From Streptomyces caelestis (lineage in GTDB: Bacteria > Actinomycetota > Actinomycetes > Streptomycetales > Streptomycetaceae), in NCBI RefSeq assembly GCF_001279005.1, contig NZ_LGCN01000085.1:1-64000 (forward strand): a stretch of 64,000 nucleotides of DNA, in the 5' to 3' direction. Positions 54,650-62,728 of this stretch are shown here, one piece after another. A program made the position numbers and the translations under genes. The notes under the pieces were generated by a model. That model was given only the letters and a program-made list of their open reading frames with translations, ran no database searches and had not been told where the DNA came from. Each line of letters starts with the position of its first letter. The stretch's first letter is position 1.

Positions 54650-54740
54650 CTAACCCCTATCGGCACCTTGACAGGTTACCTTGCATCGCGTTCACTGCCC
54701 ATGCGAACGAGAAACCACCATGGACACCTGAAGGGGTTAG
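54650..54740. promoter_or_regulatory. Divergent promoter bracketed by CTAACCCCT/AGGGGTTAG inverted repeat
   Basis: CTAACCCCT (54650-54658) and AGGGGTTAG (54732-54740) are exact inverted repeats at the two ends of the 111-base space between the CGNR gene and the hydrolase. Each sits just before a start codon; the right copy doubles as the hydrolase ribosome site (AAGGGG). TTGACAGG near 54667 is a candidate -35 for the hydrolase. Likely operator pair, or coincidental ribosome-site symmetry. Confidence 0.5.
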
Positions 54741-54742
54741 AT

Positions 54743-55624
54743 ATGACTGAGACGCTTCACCAGTACGCGACCGTGGACGGGCACCGCATCTTCTACCGGG
54801 AAGCCGGGCCTCGTGACGCGCCGACCGTCGTGCTCCTGCACGGGTTCCCCACCGGCTCGCGCATGTTCCGCCGGCTGATCCCCGAGCTGGCCGACCGGTT
54901 CCATGTGATCGCCCCCGACCACGTGGGCTTCGGGCACTCCGACATCCCGTCCGTGGACGAGTTCCCGTACACGTTCGACGCGCTGACGGACGTCACGGAG
55001 AGGTTCCTGGCGCAGCTCGGGATCACCGGCTACGCCCTCTATGTACAGGACTACGGCGCCCCCCTCGGATGGCGGCTCGCGCTGCGCGATCCCACGGCGA
55101 TCACCGCCGTAATCACCCAGAACGGAAACGCCTACGAGGACGGCTTCGTCGCGGATTTCTGGGAGCCCGTGTGGGCCTACGCGAATGACCCGGGGCCCGA
55201 GACGGAGCAGGGGGTCCGTGGTGCCCTCAGCCTGGAGGCCGTCCGCTGGCAGTACCTCCACGGAGTGGATCGCCCCGAACTGGTCGACCCCGACACCTGG
55301 ACGTCCGACTACCGCGACATCAGCCGCCCCGGCAACGACCTCGCCCAGCTGTCCCTCTTCCGCGACTACGCCACCAATCCGCCCCTCTACCCGCGGCTGC
55401 ACGAGTACTTCAGGGAGAACCGGGTGCCGCTCCTGGCGATATGGGGAGCCGAGGACCTCATCTTCGGCCCTGACGGTGCGCGCGCCTTCGCGCGCGACCT
55501 TCCGGATGCCGAGATCCACCTGGTCTCCGGAGGCGGCCACTTCCTGCTGGAAAGCCACCTGGAGACCGCGGCCGGCCACATCCGGGACTTCCTGACTCGT
55601 TCGTTGTCGCCAGCTCGGGCATGA
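54743..55624 (+). CDS. Alpha/beta hydrolase (haloalkane dehalogenase / epoxide hydrolase-like)
   Basis: A 293-residue alpha/beta hydrolase. Oxyanion region VVLLHGFPTGSRMFRRLIPELAD, the DHVGFGHSD segment, and nucleophile elbow YVQDYGAPLGWRLA in which Asp (VQDYG) is the nucleophile, as in haloalkane dehalogenases and epoxide hydrolases. AIWGAEDLIFGPDGA and catalytic His in SGGGHFLLESH follow. ATG 54743 is preceded by AAGGGG. Substrate unknown. The adjacent divergent CGNR protein is its probable regulator. Confidence 0.92.
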   Translation: MTETLHQYATVDGHRIFYREAGPRDAPTVVLLHGFPTGSRMFRRLIPELADRFHVIAPDHVGFGHSDIPSVDEFPYTFDALTDVTERFLAQLGITGYALYVQDYGAPLGWRLALRDPTAITAVITQNGNAYEDGFVADFWEPVWAYANDPGPETEQGVRGALSLEAVRWQYLHGVDRPELVDPDTWTSDYRDISRPGNDLAQLSLFRDYATNPPLYPRLHEYFRENRVPLLAIWGAEDLIFGPDGARAFARDLPDAEIHLVSGGGHFLLESHLETAAGHIRDFLTRSLSPARA

Positions 55625-56165
55625 CAACCAGAGTCCGCGTCGGCATCCGGCCCTGTGGAGGAGCGGATACCGGCGCCCTCAGCGCAAACGAAGGGCATGC
55701 CGAGTCGAGTCGACCGGAGTCGGCTCAGCAATAGGTGCGCCCCGCTTCCGCCTGGGACGACCCGCCCGTCAGGGATTCCTCGAGCAACCCGGACGCGGCC
55801 ACTACCAGAAACGGACTTAACGGCCTCTTTGGGCACTTGGCCCAGCCCACAAGCGGTCGCTGCACTCCCGCACGCAGCGAGGGACATGGCGGCCGACGGC
55901 GACCAGCAGGCCAGGGGAACAGCGACAGGCAGCTGCCGCTCAGAGGCTGCTTCCACGTGCCGGACCAGCACAGAAAGCCCTCCGGCCGGCTGCCCACCGG
56001 AGCAAGTGACCACTCGGTCACCGAAGGGCTCAACCGCACCAGAACTGCAGGTCAGAGCCTTGCCAAAACTCACGGGCAACAGCGAGACGAACCTGCGGCC
56101 TACACATTGAGTCGAACAGACCATAAGTGACCGATCTACCGTGCCATCACGGTCACCAAAAGAAA
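55625..56165. other. Gene-free or decayed end of island next to tRNA-Thr
   Basis: About 540 bases between the hydrolase and the tRNA terminator. Open frames on both strands exist, but none has recognisable domains, and the base composition is less GC-biased than real genes here. This is where an integrase would usually sit next to the tRNA; only decayed sequence is seen. Confidence 0.45.
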
Positions 56166-56198
56166 AACCCCAGGTCACGGGCTATGCGACCTGGGGTT
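56166..56198 (-). terminator. Intrinsic terminator of tRNA-Thr
   Basis: Arms AACCCCAGGTC (56166-56176) and GACCTGGGGTT (56188-56198) are fully complementary with an 11-base loop. On the minus strand the stem is followed by TTTTTCTTTT, a strong T-run. It starts five bases after the encoded CCA of the tRNA. Confidence 0.92.
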
Positions 56199-56205
56199 CC
56201 AATGG

Positions 56206-56279
56206 AGCCGCCTTCGGGATTCGAACCCGAGACCTACGCATTACGAGTGCGTTGCTCTGGCCATCTGAGCTAAGGCGGC
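56206..56279 (-). tRNA. tRNA-Thr (anticodon CGT)
   Basis: A 74-base tRNA on the minus strand, with CCA encoded at 56203-56205. Acceptor GCCGCCT pairs with AGGCGGC; D stem GCTC/GAGC; anticodon stem ACGCA/TGCGT around loop CTCGTAA with anticodon CGT (codon ACG); variable AGGTC; T stem TCGGG/CCCGA with loop TTCGAAT. All stems are complete. It marks the right edge of the putative island. Confidence 0.97.
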
Positions 56280-56397
56280 GCGCTGCGCACCCATGGTGCG
56301 ATCAGCAACGTCGGTAAGTCTACACAGTTTCCGGAGGTGCTTCGTACCGGCCCCGGAGGCGGGCCGGAGCGGACGCCTCCGGGGGTGGTGGTACCGG

Positions 56398-57990
56398 CTA
56401 CGAGCAGCGCTTTCCGTCCTTCGGCGGGGTGCCGGCGAGCAGGTAGGCGTTGATCGCGGAGTCGATGCAGGCGCTGCCGCGGCCGTAGGCGGTGTGGCCG
56501 TCGCCCTCGTAGGTGAGGAGGCGGGCCGAGGAGAGCTGGCCGGCCAGGGCCTCGGCCCAGCGGTACGGGGTGGCCGGGTCCCGGGTGGTGCCGACCACGA
56601 CGATCGGGGCCGCGCCCTTCGCCTCGATGCGCCGGGCCTCACCCGTGGCTCGCACCGGCCAGTACGCGCAGTTCAGCGAGGCCCAGGCGAGGCCCTCGCC
56701 GAACACCGGGGACGCCTTCTCGAAGGCGGGGAGCGCGCGCCGCACCTCGTCCGGGGAGTCGAAGGCGGGCGGGAGGTCCAGGCAGTTCACGGCGGCGTTG
56801 GCGAACATCAGGTTGCTGTAGTCGCCGTGCGCGTCACGTTCGTAGTAGCTGTCGGAGAGGAGGAGGAGTTCGGCGCCGTCGTTCTCCTTCATCGCGGCCG
56901 TCAGCGCCTCGCGCAGTTGCGGCCAGGCGCCCTCGTCGTACATCGCGGCGATGACGCCGATCGTCGCGAGCGACTCGGTGAGCCTGCGGCCGTCGGCGTC
57001 ACCGGTGGGGATCGGCCGGGCGTCGAGCTTCTCGAAGAACGCCCTGAGGTTGTCGCCGGCCCGCCCGACGCCGGTGCTCCGGCCGCCAAGCGGGCAGCCG
57101 CTCCGCCGCACGCAGTCCTTCGCGAAGGCGGCGAACGCCGTGTGGAAGCCCTCCGCCTGCTCGAGGTTGAGCCGCCGCGCGGGCAGCGAGGGGTCCATCG
57201 CGCCGTCCAGCACCAGCCGGCCCGCCCGGTCCGGGAACAGCCCGGCGTACGTCGCGCCGAGGAAGGTGCCGTACGAGGCGCCGACGTAGTTCAGCTTCCC
57301 GTCGCCCAGCGCGGCCCGGACGATGTCCATGTCCCGGGCCGCCTCGACGGTGGACACGTGGCGCAGCAGCTTCGGTGCGTCCGCCCCGCAGCCCTCGGCG
57401 AACCTCTTGTACGACGCGACCAGCGCTCCGGTCTCCTTCGCGTCGTCCGGCGTGACGTCCGTCCGCGTGTACGCGTCCATCCCGGGCCCGTCCAGGCACT
57501 CGACGGGGGAGCTGCCGGCGACGCCCCGCGGGTCGACGGCCACCACGTCGTAGCGGGCGCGCACGTCGGCCGGGTAACCGATCCCGGCGTACGCCTGCAC
57601 GTAGCCGACCGCCGAGCCGCCCGGGCCGCCGGGGTTCACCAGCAGTGAGCCCAGTCGCTTCCCGGGGCCCGTGGCCTTCTTGCGGGTGAGGGCGAGGCGC
57701 ACGTCGCCGGCCGTCGGTTCGGCGTAGTCGAGCGGGACCTTCAGCGTGGCGCACTGGAAACCGGGGACCCCGCAGTCGCGCCAGGCCGGTTTCTGCCGGT
57801 AGTACGGCGTGAGGGCCGCGGGTGTGGAGCGGGGCAGGGGGGCGAGGACCCCCGCCGCCTCCCCCGCCGCCGCGCTGGCCGTACTCGGGCTGTTCCCCGA
57901 GGAGCAGCCCGCGATCAGCAGTGCGGAGGCGGCGAGCAGAGCGGCTGCGGTTCCGGTACGGGTCCTGCGGTGGGTGCGCCTTGTGTGCAT
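56398..57990 (-). CDS. Secreted alpha/beta-hydrolase peptidase (tripeptidyl aminopeptidase family) lipoprotein
   Basis: A 530-residue exported peptidase of the SlpD/SlpE/Tap group. N-terminal signal AAALLAASALLIAGC with lipobox IAGC. Then PLDYAEPTAGDVRLAL, LLVNPGGPGGSAVGYV, YDVVAVDPRGVAGSSPVECL, nucleophile elbow VGASYGTFLGATYAGLFP with catalytic Ser, the Asp in VVGTTRDPATPY and the His in EGDGHTAYGRGS. Cleaves N-terminal tripeptides in related enzymes (established). ATG at 57990. Core gene directly beyond the tRNA. Confidence 0.93.
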   Translation of the reverse strand: MHTRRTHRRTRTGTAAALLAASALLIAGCSSGNSPSTASAAAGEAAGVLAPLPRSTPAALTPYYRQKPAWRDCGVPGFQCATLKVPLDYAEPTAGDVRLALTRKKATGPGKRLGSLLVNPGGPGGSAVGYVQAYAGIGYPADVRARYDVVAVDPRGVAGSSPVECLDGPGMDAYTRTDVTPDDAKETGALVASYKRFAEGCGADAPKLLRHVSTVEAARDMDIVRAALGDGKLNYVGASYGTFLGATYAGLFPDRAGRLVLDGAMDPSLPARRLNLEQAEGFHTAFAAFAKDCVRRSGCPLGGRSTGVGRAGDNLRAFFEKLDARPIPTGDADGRRLTESLATIGVIAAMYDEGAWPQLREALTAAMKENDGAELLLLSDSYYERDAHGDYSNLMFANAAVNCLDLPPAFDSPDEVRRALPAFEKASPVFGEGLAWASLNCAYWPVRATGEARRIEAKGAAPIVVVGTTRDPATPYRWAEALAGQLSSARLLTYEGDGHTAYGRGSACIDSAINAYLLAGTPPKDGKRCS

Positions 57991-58087
57991 ACCGCGAGCG
58001 TAACCGTGTGCGACGGCACGAGTGCGCTGCGCGCACGTCGTGCCTCGTACGGGTGACCGTGTCGGGCCGCTGGGCGGACGCCCTCGG

Positions 58088-59293
58088 TCAGCCCGCCCTG
58101 AGGGCCATCGTCATCGCCTCCACCGCGAGCAGCGGGGCCACATTGCGGTCCAGGGCCTTGCTGCACGCCGCGATCGCCTCGATGCGGCGGAGCGTGGACT
58201 CCGGGGAACTGCCGCGGGCCATGCGCTCCAGGACGTCCTCGGCGTCGCCGTTGGCGATGGCGACGCGCGAGCCGAGCTGGAGCGCGAGGACGTCGCGGTA
58301 GAAGCTGGTCAGGTCGCTCAGCGCGATGTCGAGGGTGTTGCGCTGCGTGCGCGTCCTGCGACGCTTCTGGTCGGCCTCCAGGTCCTTCATCACGCCTGCC
58401 GTGCCGCGTGGCAGTCGGCCGCCCTGGGCCGCGCCGAGCGCCGCCTTGAGTTCCTCGGCCTCCTTGCCGTCCATCTCCTCGGCGAGCTGCCTGGCGTCCT
58501 CGGCGGCGGCGTCGACGAGTTCCTGGGCTGCCTTCAGCGCGCCGCCGACGTCCTCGACCCGCAGCGGCAGTTTCAGCACGGAGGCACGGCGTGCGCGGGC
58601 GGCCGGGTCGGTGGCCAGGCGACGGGCCCGGTCGACGTCGCCCTGGGTGGCCCGGGCGACGGCGGCGGCGACGTCCGGCTCGATGCCCTCGCGCCGTACG
58701 AGCATGTCGGCGACGGCGGCCACCGACGGCGTGCTCAGGTTGAGGTGGCGGCAGCGGGAACGGATCGTCGGCAGGACGTCCTCGAGGGAGGGGGCGCACA
58801 GCATCCAGACGGTGCGGGGGGCGGGCTCCTCGACGGCCTTGAGGACGGCGTTGGCGGACTTCTCGTTCAGCCGCTCGGCGTCCTCGACGAGGATCACCTG
58901 CCAGCGGCCGTTCGCCGGGGCGGTGAACGACTTGCGGACGGTGTCGCGCATGTCCTTGACCAGGATCTCCGAGCCGACGGCGGCGACCGAGCTGACATCC
59001 GCGTGGGTGCCGATCAGCGCGGTGTGGCAGCCGTCGCAGAAGCCGCAGCCGGGGACTCCGCCGAGGGCGCGGTCGGGGCTGACGCACTGGAGCGCGGCGG
59101 CGAAGGCACGCGCGGCCTGGTTGCGTCCCGCGCCGGGCGGGCCCGTGAAGAGCCAGGCGTGCGTCATCCTCGACGCCTCGGGCGGGGGCGCGTCGGTGGC
59201 CGCCGCGGTGACGAGCGCGTCCGCGTCGCGGGCGGCGCCGGCGAGCTGCTCGCTCACCCGCTCCTGCCCGACGAGGTCGTCCCACACGGTCAT
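58088..59293 (-). CDS. holB: DNA polymerase III subunit delta prime
   Basis: Clamp-loader subunit. The 401-residue protein has MTVWDDLVGQERVSEQLAGAA, a degenerate Walker A GPPGAGRNQAARAF (delta prime does not hydrolyse ATP), the zinc-finger cysteines GCGFCDGCHTALIGTH, VILVEDAERLNEKSANAVLKAVEEP and the sensor region TIRSRCRHLNL. It is 88 bases after tmk on the minus strand in the conserved topA-tmk-holB order. Confidence 0.94.
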   Translation of the reverse strand: MTVWDDLVGQERVSEQLAGAARDADALVTAAATDAPPPEASRMTHAWLFTGPPGAGRNQAARAFAAALQCVSPDRALGGVPGCGFCDGCHTALIGTHADVSSVAAVGSEILVKDMRDTVRKSFTAPANGRWQVILVEDAERLNEKSANAVLKAVEEPAPRTVWMLCAPSLEDVLPTIRSRCRHLNLSTPSVAAVADMLVRREGIEPDVAAAVARATQGDVDRARRLATDPAARARRASVLKLPLRVEDVGGALKAAQELVDAAAEDARQLAEEMDGKEAEELKAALGAAQGGRLPRGTAGVMKDLEADQKRRRTRTQRNTLDIALSDLTSFYRDVLALQLGSRVAIANGDAEDVLERMARGSSPESTLRRIEAIAACSKALDRNVAPLLAVEAMTMALRAG

Positions 59294-59380
59294 GGGTCAG
59301 CCCGTCCTTCCGTCACGTCTGCCTTGCCGCATCCATTGTGCGGGTGGGCACCGACAACACCCGCACGACGGACCGGCCGG

Positions 59381-62300
59381 TCAGCGCCGACGGCCCCGGC
59401 GGCCCCGGCCACCGTCCTCGTCGTCACCGTGCCCGTCCTCGTGTTCGCCGTCGCGCGGGCCCAGCAGCTCGTCGGCCAGCGTCGGCAGGTCGTCCAGCGG
59501 GGTCTCCTCGGCCCAGTCCGAACGCTGCCGGCGGCGGGGCTCTCCGGGGTCGATCCGGGGCAGCTCGCGCGTGCGGTCGTCGGGGCCGTCGGCTCCCCCG
59601 GGTCCGCTCGCCGGGCGCTCGTCCCGGAAGTAGCCCGACGGCGCCCGCCGGTCCGCGGGGCCCTGCTCGTCCCCCCGCACCGGAGGCAGCACCGCCGTCT
59701 CGTCCGCCGCGCCCGGCAAAACCGGCGGCTTCGGCAGTTCGGTCGTCACCTCGGCGTCGGACACCCCGGACCGGCCGCCGGAGCGCCGCCCCGCGTCCTC
59801 GTCCGGCACCCGGGGCAGCACGGCGGTCTCGTCGACCGGTCCGCCCGACGCGTTCGTCGGCGTCACCACGGGCGTCGGCACGGTCGCCGCCTCGTCGACC
59901 GGCCGCCGGCCCGCGGCGCCGGGCGCGGCCGTCGTCTTCGGCCCCGCCTCCGCCGCGGCCGCCGCCTGCTCGGCCAGTCGCCGGGCCTGCTCCGCGCGCA
60001 GCAGCGCCTCCTCGGCCTTGCGCTGCTTCTCCAGGCGCAGCGCCTCGGCCTCGGCGCGCAGCCGCGCCTCCTCCTCGGCCTGCTTGCGGCGGCGTTCCTC
60101 CTCGGCCTTGCGGCGGGCCTCCTCCTCGGCGCGCGCCTTCTCCTCGGCGAGCAGCCGCTGCCGCTCCTCCTCCGCGCGCCGGTGTGCCTCCTCGGCCCGC
60201 TGCCGGGCCTCCTCCGCCTGCCGTTCCGCCTCGCGCCGCTGCGCCTCCTCCAGCTCGCGCCGCTTGCGCTCCTCCTCCTCGGCGCGCAGCCGGGCGAGCT
60301 GCTCCTCGCGCTCGCGCTCCAGGCGCTCCTCCTCGGCCTTGCGGGCCGCCTCCTCCTCGGCCTTGCGGCGGGCTTCCTCCTCGGCCTTGCGGCGGGCCTC
60401 CTCGCGGGCCCGGATCTCGGCCTCGGACAGCGGCAGCACCTGGTCGAGGCGGTGCCGGATCACCGTGGTGACCGCCTCCGGTTCCCGGCCCGCGTCGACC
60501 ACCAGGTAGCGGCCGGGGTCGGCGGCGGCCAGGGTGAGGAAACCGGCCCGCACGCGCGCGTGGAACTCGGCGGGCTCGGACTCCAGCCGGTCCGGCGCCT
60601 CGGTGAAGCGCTCCCGCGCGGTCTCCGGGGCCACGTCCAGCAGCACCGTCAGATGCGGGACCAGCCCGTCGGTCGCCCAGCGGTTGATGCGGGCGATCTC
60701 GGTCGGCGACAGGTCGCGTCCGGCGCCCTGGTAGGCGACGGAGGAGTCGATGTACCGGTCGGTGATGACGACGGCGCCGCGCTCCAGGGCGGGCCGTACG
60801 ACGGTGTCGATGTGCTCCGCGCGGTCCGCGGCGTACAGCAGTGCCTCCGCGCGGTGCGAGAGGCCGGCGCTGGAGACGTCCAGCAGGATGGACCGCAGCC
60901 GCTTGCCGACCGGGGTCGCCCCGGGCTCGCGGGTGAGCACGACCTCGTGCCCCTTGGCCCTGATCCACTCGGCGAGGGCCTCGGCCTGGGTGGACTTCCC
61001 GGCGCCGTCGCCGCCCTCCAGGGCGATGAAGAAGCCGGAGGCGGCGGACGCCTGCTCGGGGTCGCTGCCGCCGAGCAGCGCGTCGCGCAGGTCCTGCCGC
61101 AGCGGCACCCCGGAGCGGTCGTCGACCTTGGCGAGGACCAGCGCGGCCACCGGCAGCAGCAGCGCGCCGAGCAGCATCAGCGTGAAGGCGGCGCCGCCGT
61201 GCGCGAAGACGAACCGGCCGTTCTCCAGCCGGTGCGGGCCGATGACCGCGGCGACCAGCGGGGCGATCACCGCGCCGAGCGCCACGAAGACCCGGACCAC
61301 CGCGTGCAGGTGCTCGGTCGTGCGGGCCCGCCGCTGGTCCTCGGTCTCCTGGTCGAGCAGCGTGTGCCCGGTGTTGGCGGCGAGCCCCGCGCCGACACCG
61401 GCCAGCGCCATGATCAGCACCACGCTGGTGACGTCCGGTACGAGTCCGGCGGCCAGCAGCGCGACGCCCGTGAAGGCGAGCGTGAGCGCGAGCAGCCGGC
61501 GCCGGGACAGGGCCGGCAGCAGGGCGGGCGCCGTGCGGATGCCGACGACGACACCGCCGGTCAGCGCGCCCACCAGCAGGCCGTACAGCACGGGACCGCC
61601 GCCCAGGTCCTTGGCGTGCAGCACCGACACGGCGACGGCGGCCGACACGGCGGCGGCGACGGACGCGGACGCGAGCACCAGCAGCGGCAGCGCGCCGGTG
61701 CGGCCCCTGTCGGCGCCGGCGGCGCTCTTCGGGCGGCGCAGTCCCTCCAGCGGCGACCGGGCGCGCGGGGTGCGGGTGCCGGGCAGTTCCAGGACGGTCA
61801 GGACGGACAGCGACGCGGCGAACAGTCCGGCCGCGACGTACGAGGCGAGGGCCGCCTGGTGCGCGCCGAACCAGTCGATCCCGGTGCCGAGCAGGTTGTT
61901 GAGCAGGGCCGCGACGACGAGCGTGACGGCCGCGAGCGGTATCGCCACGAAGCCCGTGCGCAGCGACAGGCGGCGCAGCGCGTCCATGTGGTCGGGCAGC
62001 GGGCGCACGGTCGCGCCCTCCGGCGGCGGGCCGGGCAGCAGCGAGGGTGCGGCGCTCTCGCGGCACACCGTCCAGAACCGCTCGGCGACTCCGGTCACGA
62101 AGGCGGTGACGAGGAGGACGGCCAGTGCGTTCCCGGGTGTCCAGTCGATCCATAGCGGCGCCACGATGAGCAGCGCGGCGCGCAGCCCGTCGGCGCCGAC
62201 CATGGTCCAGCGGCGGTCCAGCGGTCCGTCCTGCGAGGTGAGCGACGTGAGCGGGCCGAGGAGTACGGCGCCGAACAGCAGCGTCGCCAGGATGCGTACC

Positions 62301-62560
62301 CCGAAAACGGTCGCCACTGCGAACGCCGCGCCCCGGTAGCCCCCGCCGAAGGATCCCTCGGCGACCGCCGCCTGAAGGGCCAGGAGGACCAGCACCAGGA
62401 GGGCGAGGACGTCACCGACCCCGCCCACGAGCTGTGCGCTCCACAGCCGTTTCAGCTGCGGTCGGCGCAGCAGGGCGCGGACGGCACGCTCGCGGGAGTC
62501 CGCGACAAGGGTGTCGTCGGGGGCCGGCTGTGGGGCCGTTGGCTGCTCGGCTCGCGTCAT
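59381..62560 (-). CDS. tmk: Thymidylate kinase fused to N-terminal MFS-like membrane domain and C-terminal coiled coil
   Basis: A 1059-residue three-part protein. Residues 1-485: MFS-like domain with about ten to twelve hydrophobic helices. Residues 510-712: thymidylate kinase with P-loop FIALEGGDGAGKSTQAEAL, LTREPGATPVGKRLR and the DRYIDSSVAYQGAGRDL motif, making dTDP from dTMP. Residues about 713-880: highly charged E/A/R/K coiled coil or single alpha-helix (EEARRKAEEE-type repeats). Residues 880-1059: acidic disordered tail with DETAVLP twice. Normal Tmk is about 210 residues. ATG at 62560. The fusion probably puts dTMP kinase on the membrane. Confidence 0.94.
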   Translation of the reverse strand: MTRAEQPTAPQPAPDDTLVADSRERAVRALLRRPQLKRLWSAQLVGGVGDVLALLVLVLLALQAAVAEGSFGGGYRGAAFAVATVFGVRILATLLFGAVLLGPLTSLTSQDGPLDRRWTMVGADGLRAALLIVAPLWIDWTPGNALAVLLVTAFVTGVAERFWTVCRESAAPSLLPGPPPEGATVRPLPDHMDALRRLSLRTGFVAIPLAAVTLVVAALLNNLLGTGIDWFGAHQAALASYVAAGLFAASLSVLTVLELPGTRTPRARSPLEGLRRPKSAAGADRGRTGALPLLVLASASVAAAVSAAVAVSVLHAKDLGGGPVLYGLLVGALTGGVVVGIRTAPALLPALSRRRLLALTLAFTGVALLAAGLVPDVTSVVLIMALAGVGAGLAANTGHTLLDQETEDQRRARTTEHLHAVVRVFVALGAVIAPLVAAVIGPHRLENGRFVFAHGGAAFTLMLLGALLLPVAALVLAKVDDRSGVPLRQDLRDALLGGSDPEQASAASGFFIALEGGDGAGKSTQAEALAEWIRAKGHEVVLTREPGATPVGKRLRSILLDVSSAGLSHRAEALLYAADRAEHIDTVVRPALERGAVVITDRYIDSSVAYQGAGRDLSPTEIARINRWATDGLVPHLTVLLDVAPETARERFTEAPDRLESEPAEFHARVRAGFLTLAAADPGRYLVVDAGREPEAVTTVIRHRLDQVLPLSEAEIRAREEARRKAEEEARRKAEEEAARKAEEERLEREREEQLARLRAEEEERKRRELEEAQRREAERQAEEARQRAEEAHRRAEEERQRLLAEEKARAEEEARRKAEEERRRKQAEEEARLRAEAEALRLEKQRKAEEALLRAEQARRLAEQAAAAAEAGPKTTAAPGAAGRRPVDEAATVPTPVVTPTNASGGPVDETAVLPRVPDEDAGRRSGGRSGVSDAEVTTELPKPPVLPGAADETAVLPPVRGDEQGPADRRAPSGYFRDERPASGPGGADGPDDRTRELPRIDPGEPRRRQRSDWAEETPLDDLPTLADELLGPRDGEHEDGHGDDEDGGRGRRGRRR

Positions 62561-62728
62561 GCGTTCAGCCTATCGGCCCGAGCCGACAGCCTGGCGCGAC
62601 GCGCCTGACATGCCCACGCCCCGACACCGAAGTGTTGCCGGGGCGTTCGCATTCCGAACCCTTGGCGAAGATCGACACGGGTCCGGCGCAGGTCCGCGAC
62701 CCCTGGCGTCTACCCCCGCGCGGAGGAC

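Larger units (their letters stand above)
46841..56205. mobile_element. Putative genomic island integrated at tRNA-Thr(CGT), integrase lost
   Basis: A 9.4-kb segment bounded by the intact tRNA-Thr (56206-56279) and a direct-repeat copy of its 3' end (46841-46883). It lies on the 3' side of the tRNA, as for tyrosine-integrase elements. Genes on it have visibly more A and T than the flanks, especially 50440-51230. Cargo: lipoprotein-adaptor-ABC operon, divergent two-component system, CGNR regulator and alpha/beta hydrolase. No integrase, excisionase, replication or transfer gene is visible. Confidence 0.68.

Noticed and set aside
55387..56178. A 263-codon minus-strand frame near the tRNA, considered as an integrase remnant
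   Set aside because: No tyrosine-recombinase motif (R...HxxR...Y) could be found, and half of it overlaps the alpha/beta hydrolase in antisense.
58022..62155. A 1377-codon plus-strand frame opposite holB and tmk
   Set aside because: It spans two unmistakable minus-strand genes, has only Gly/Arg/Leu/Val-rich sequence, and shows no domain or good start.
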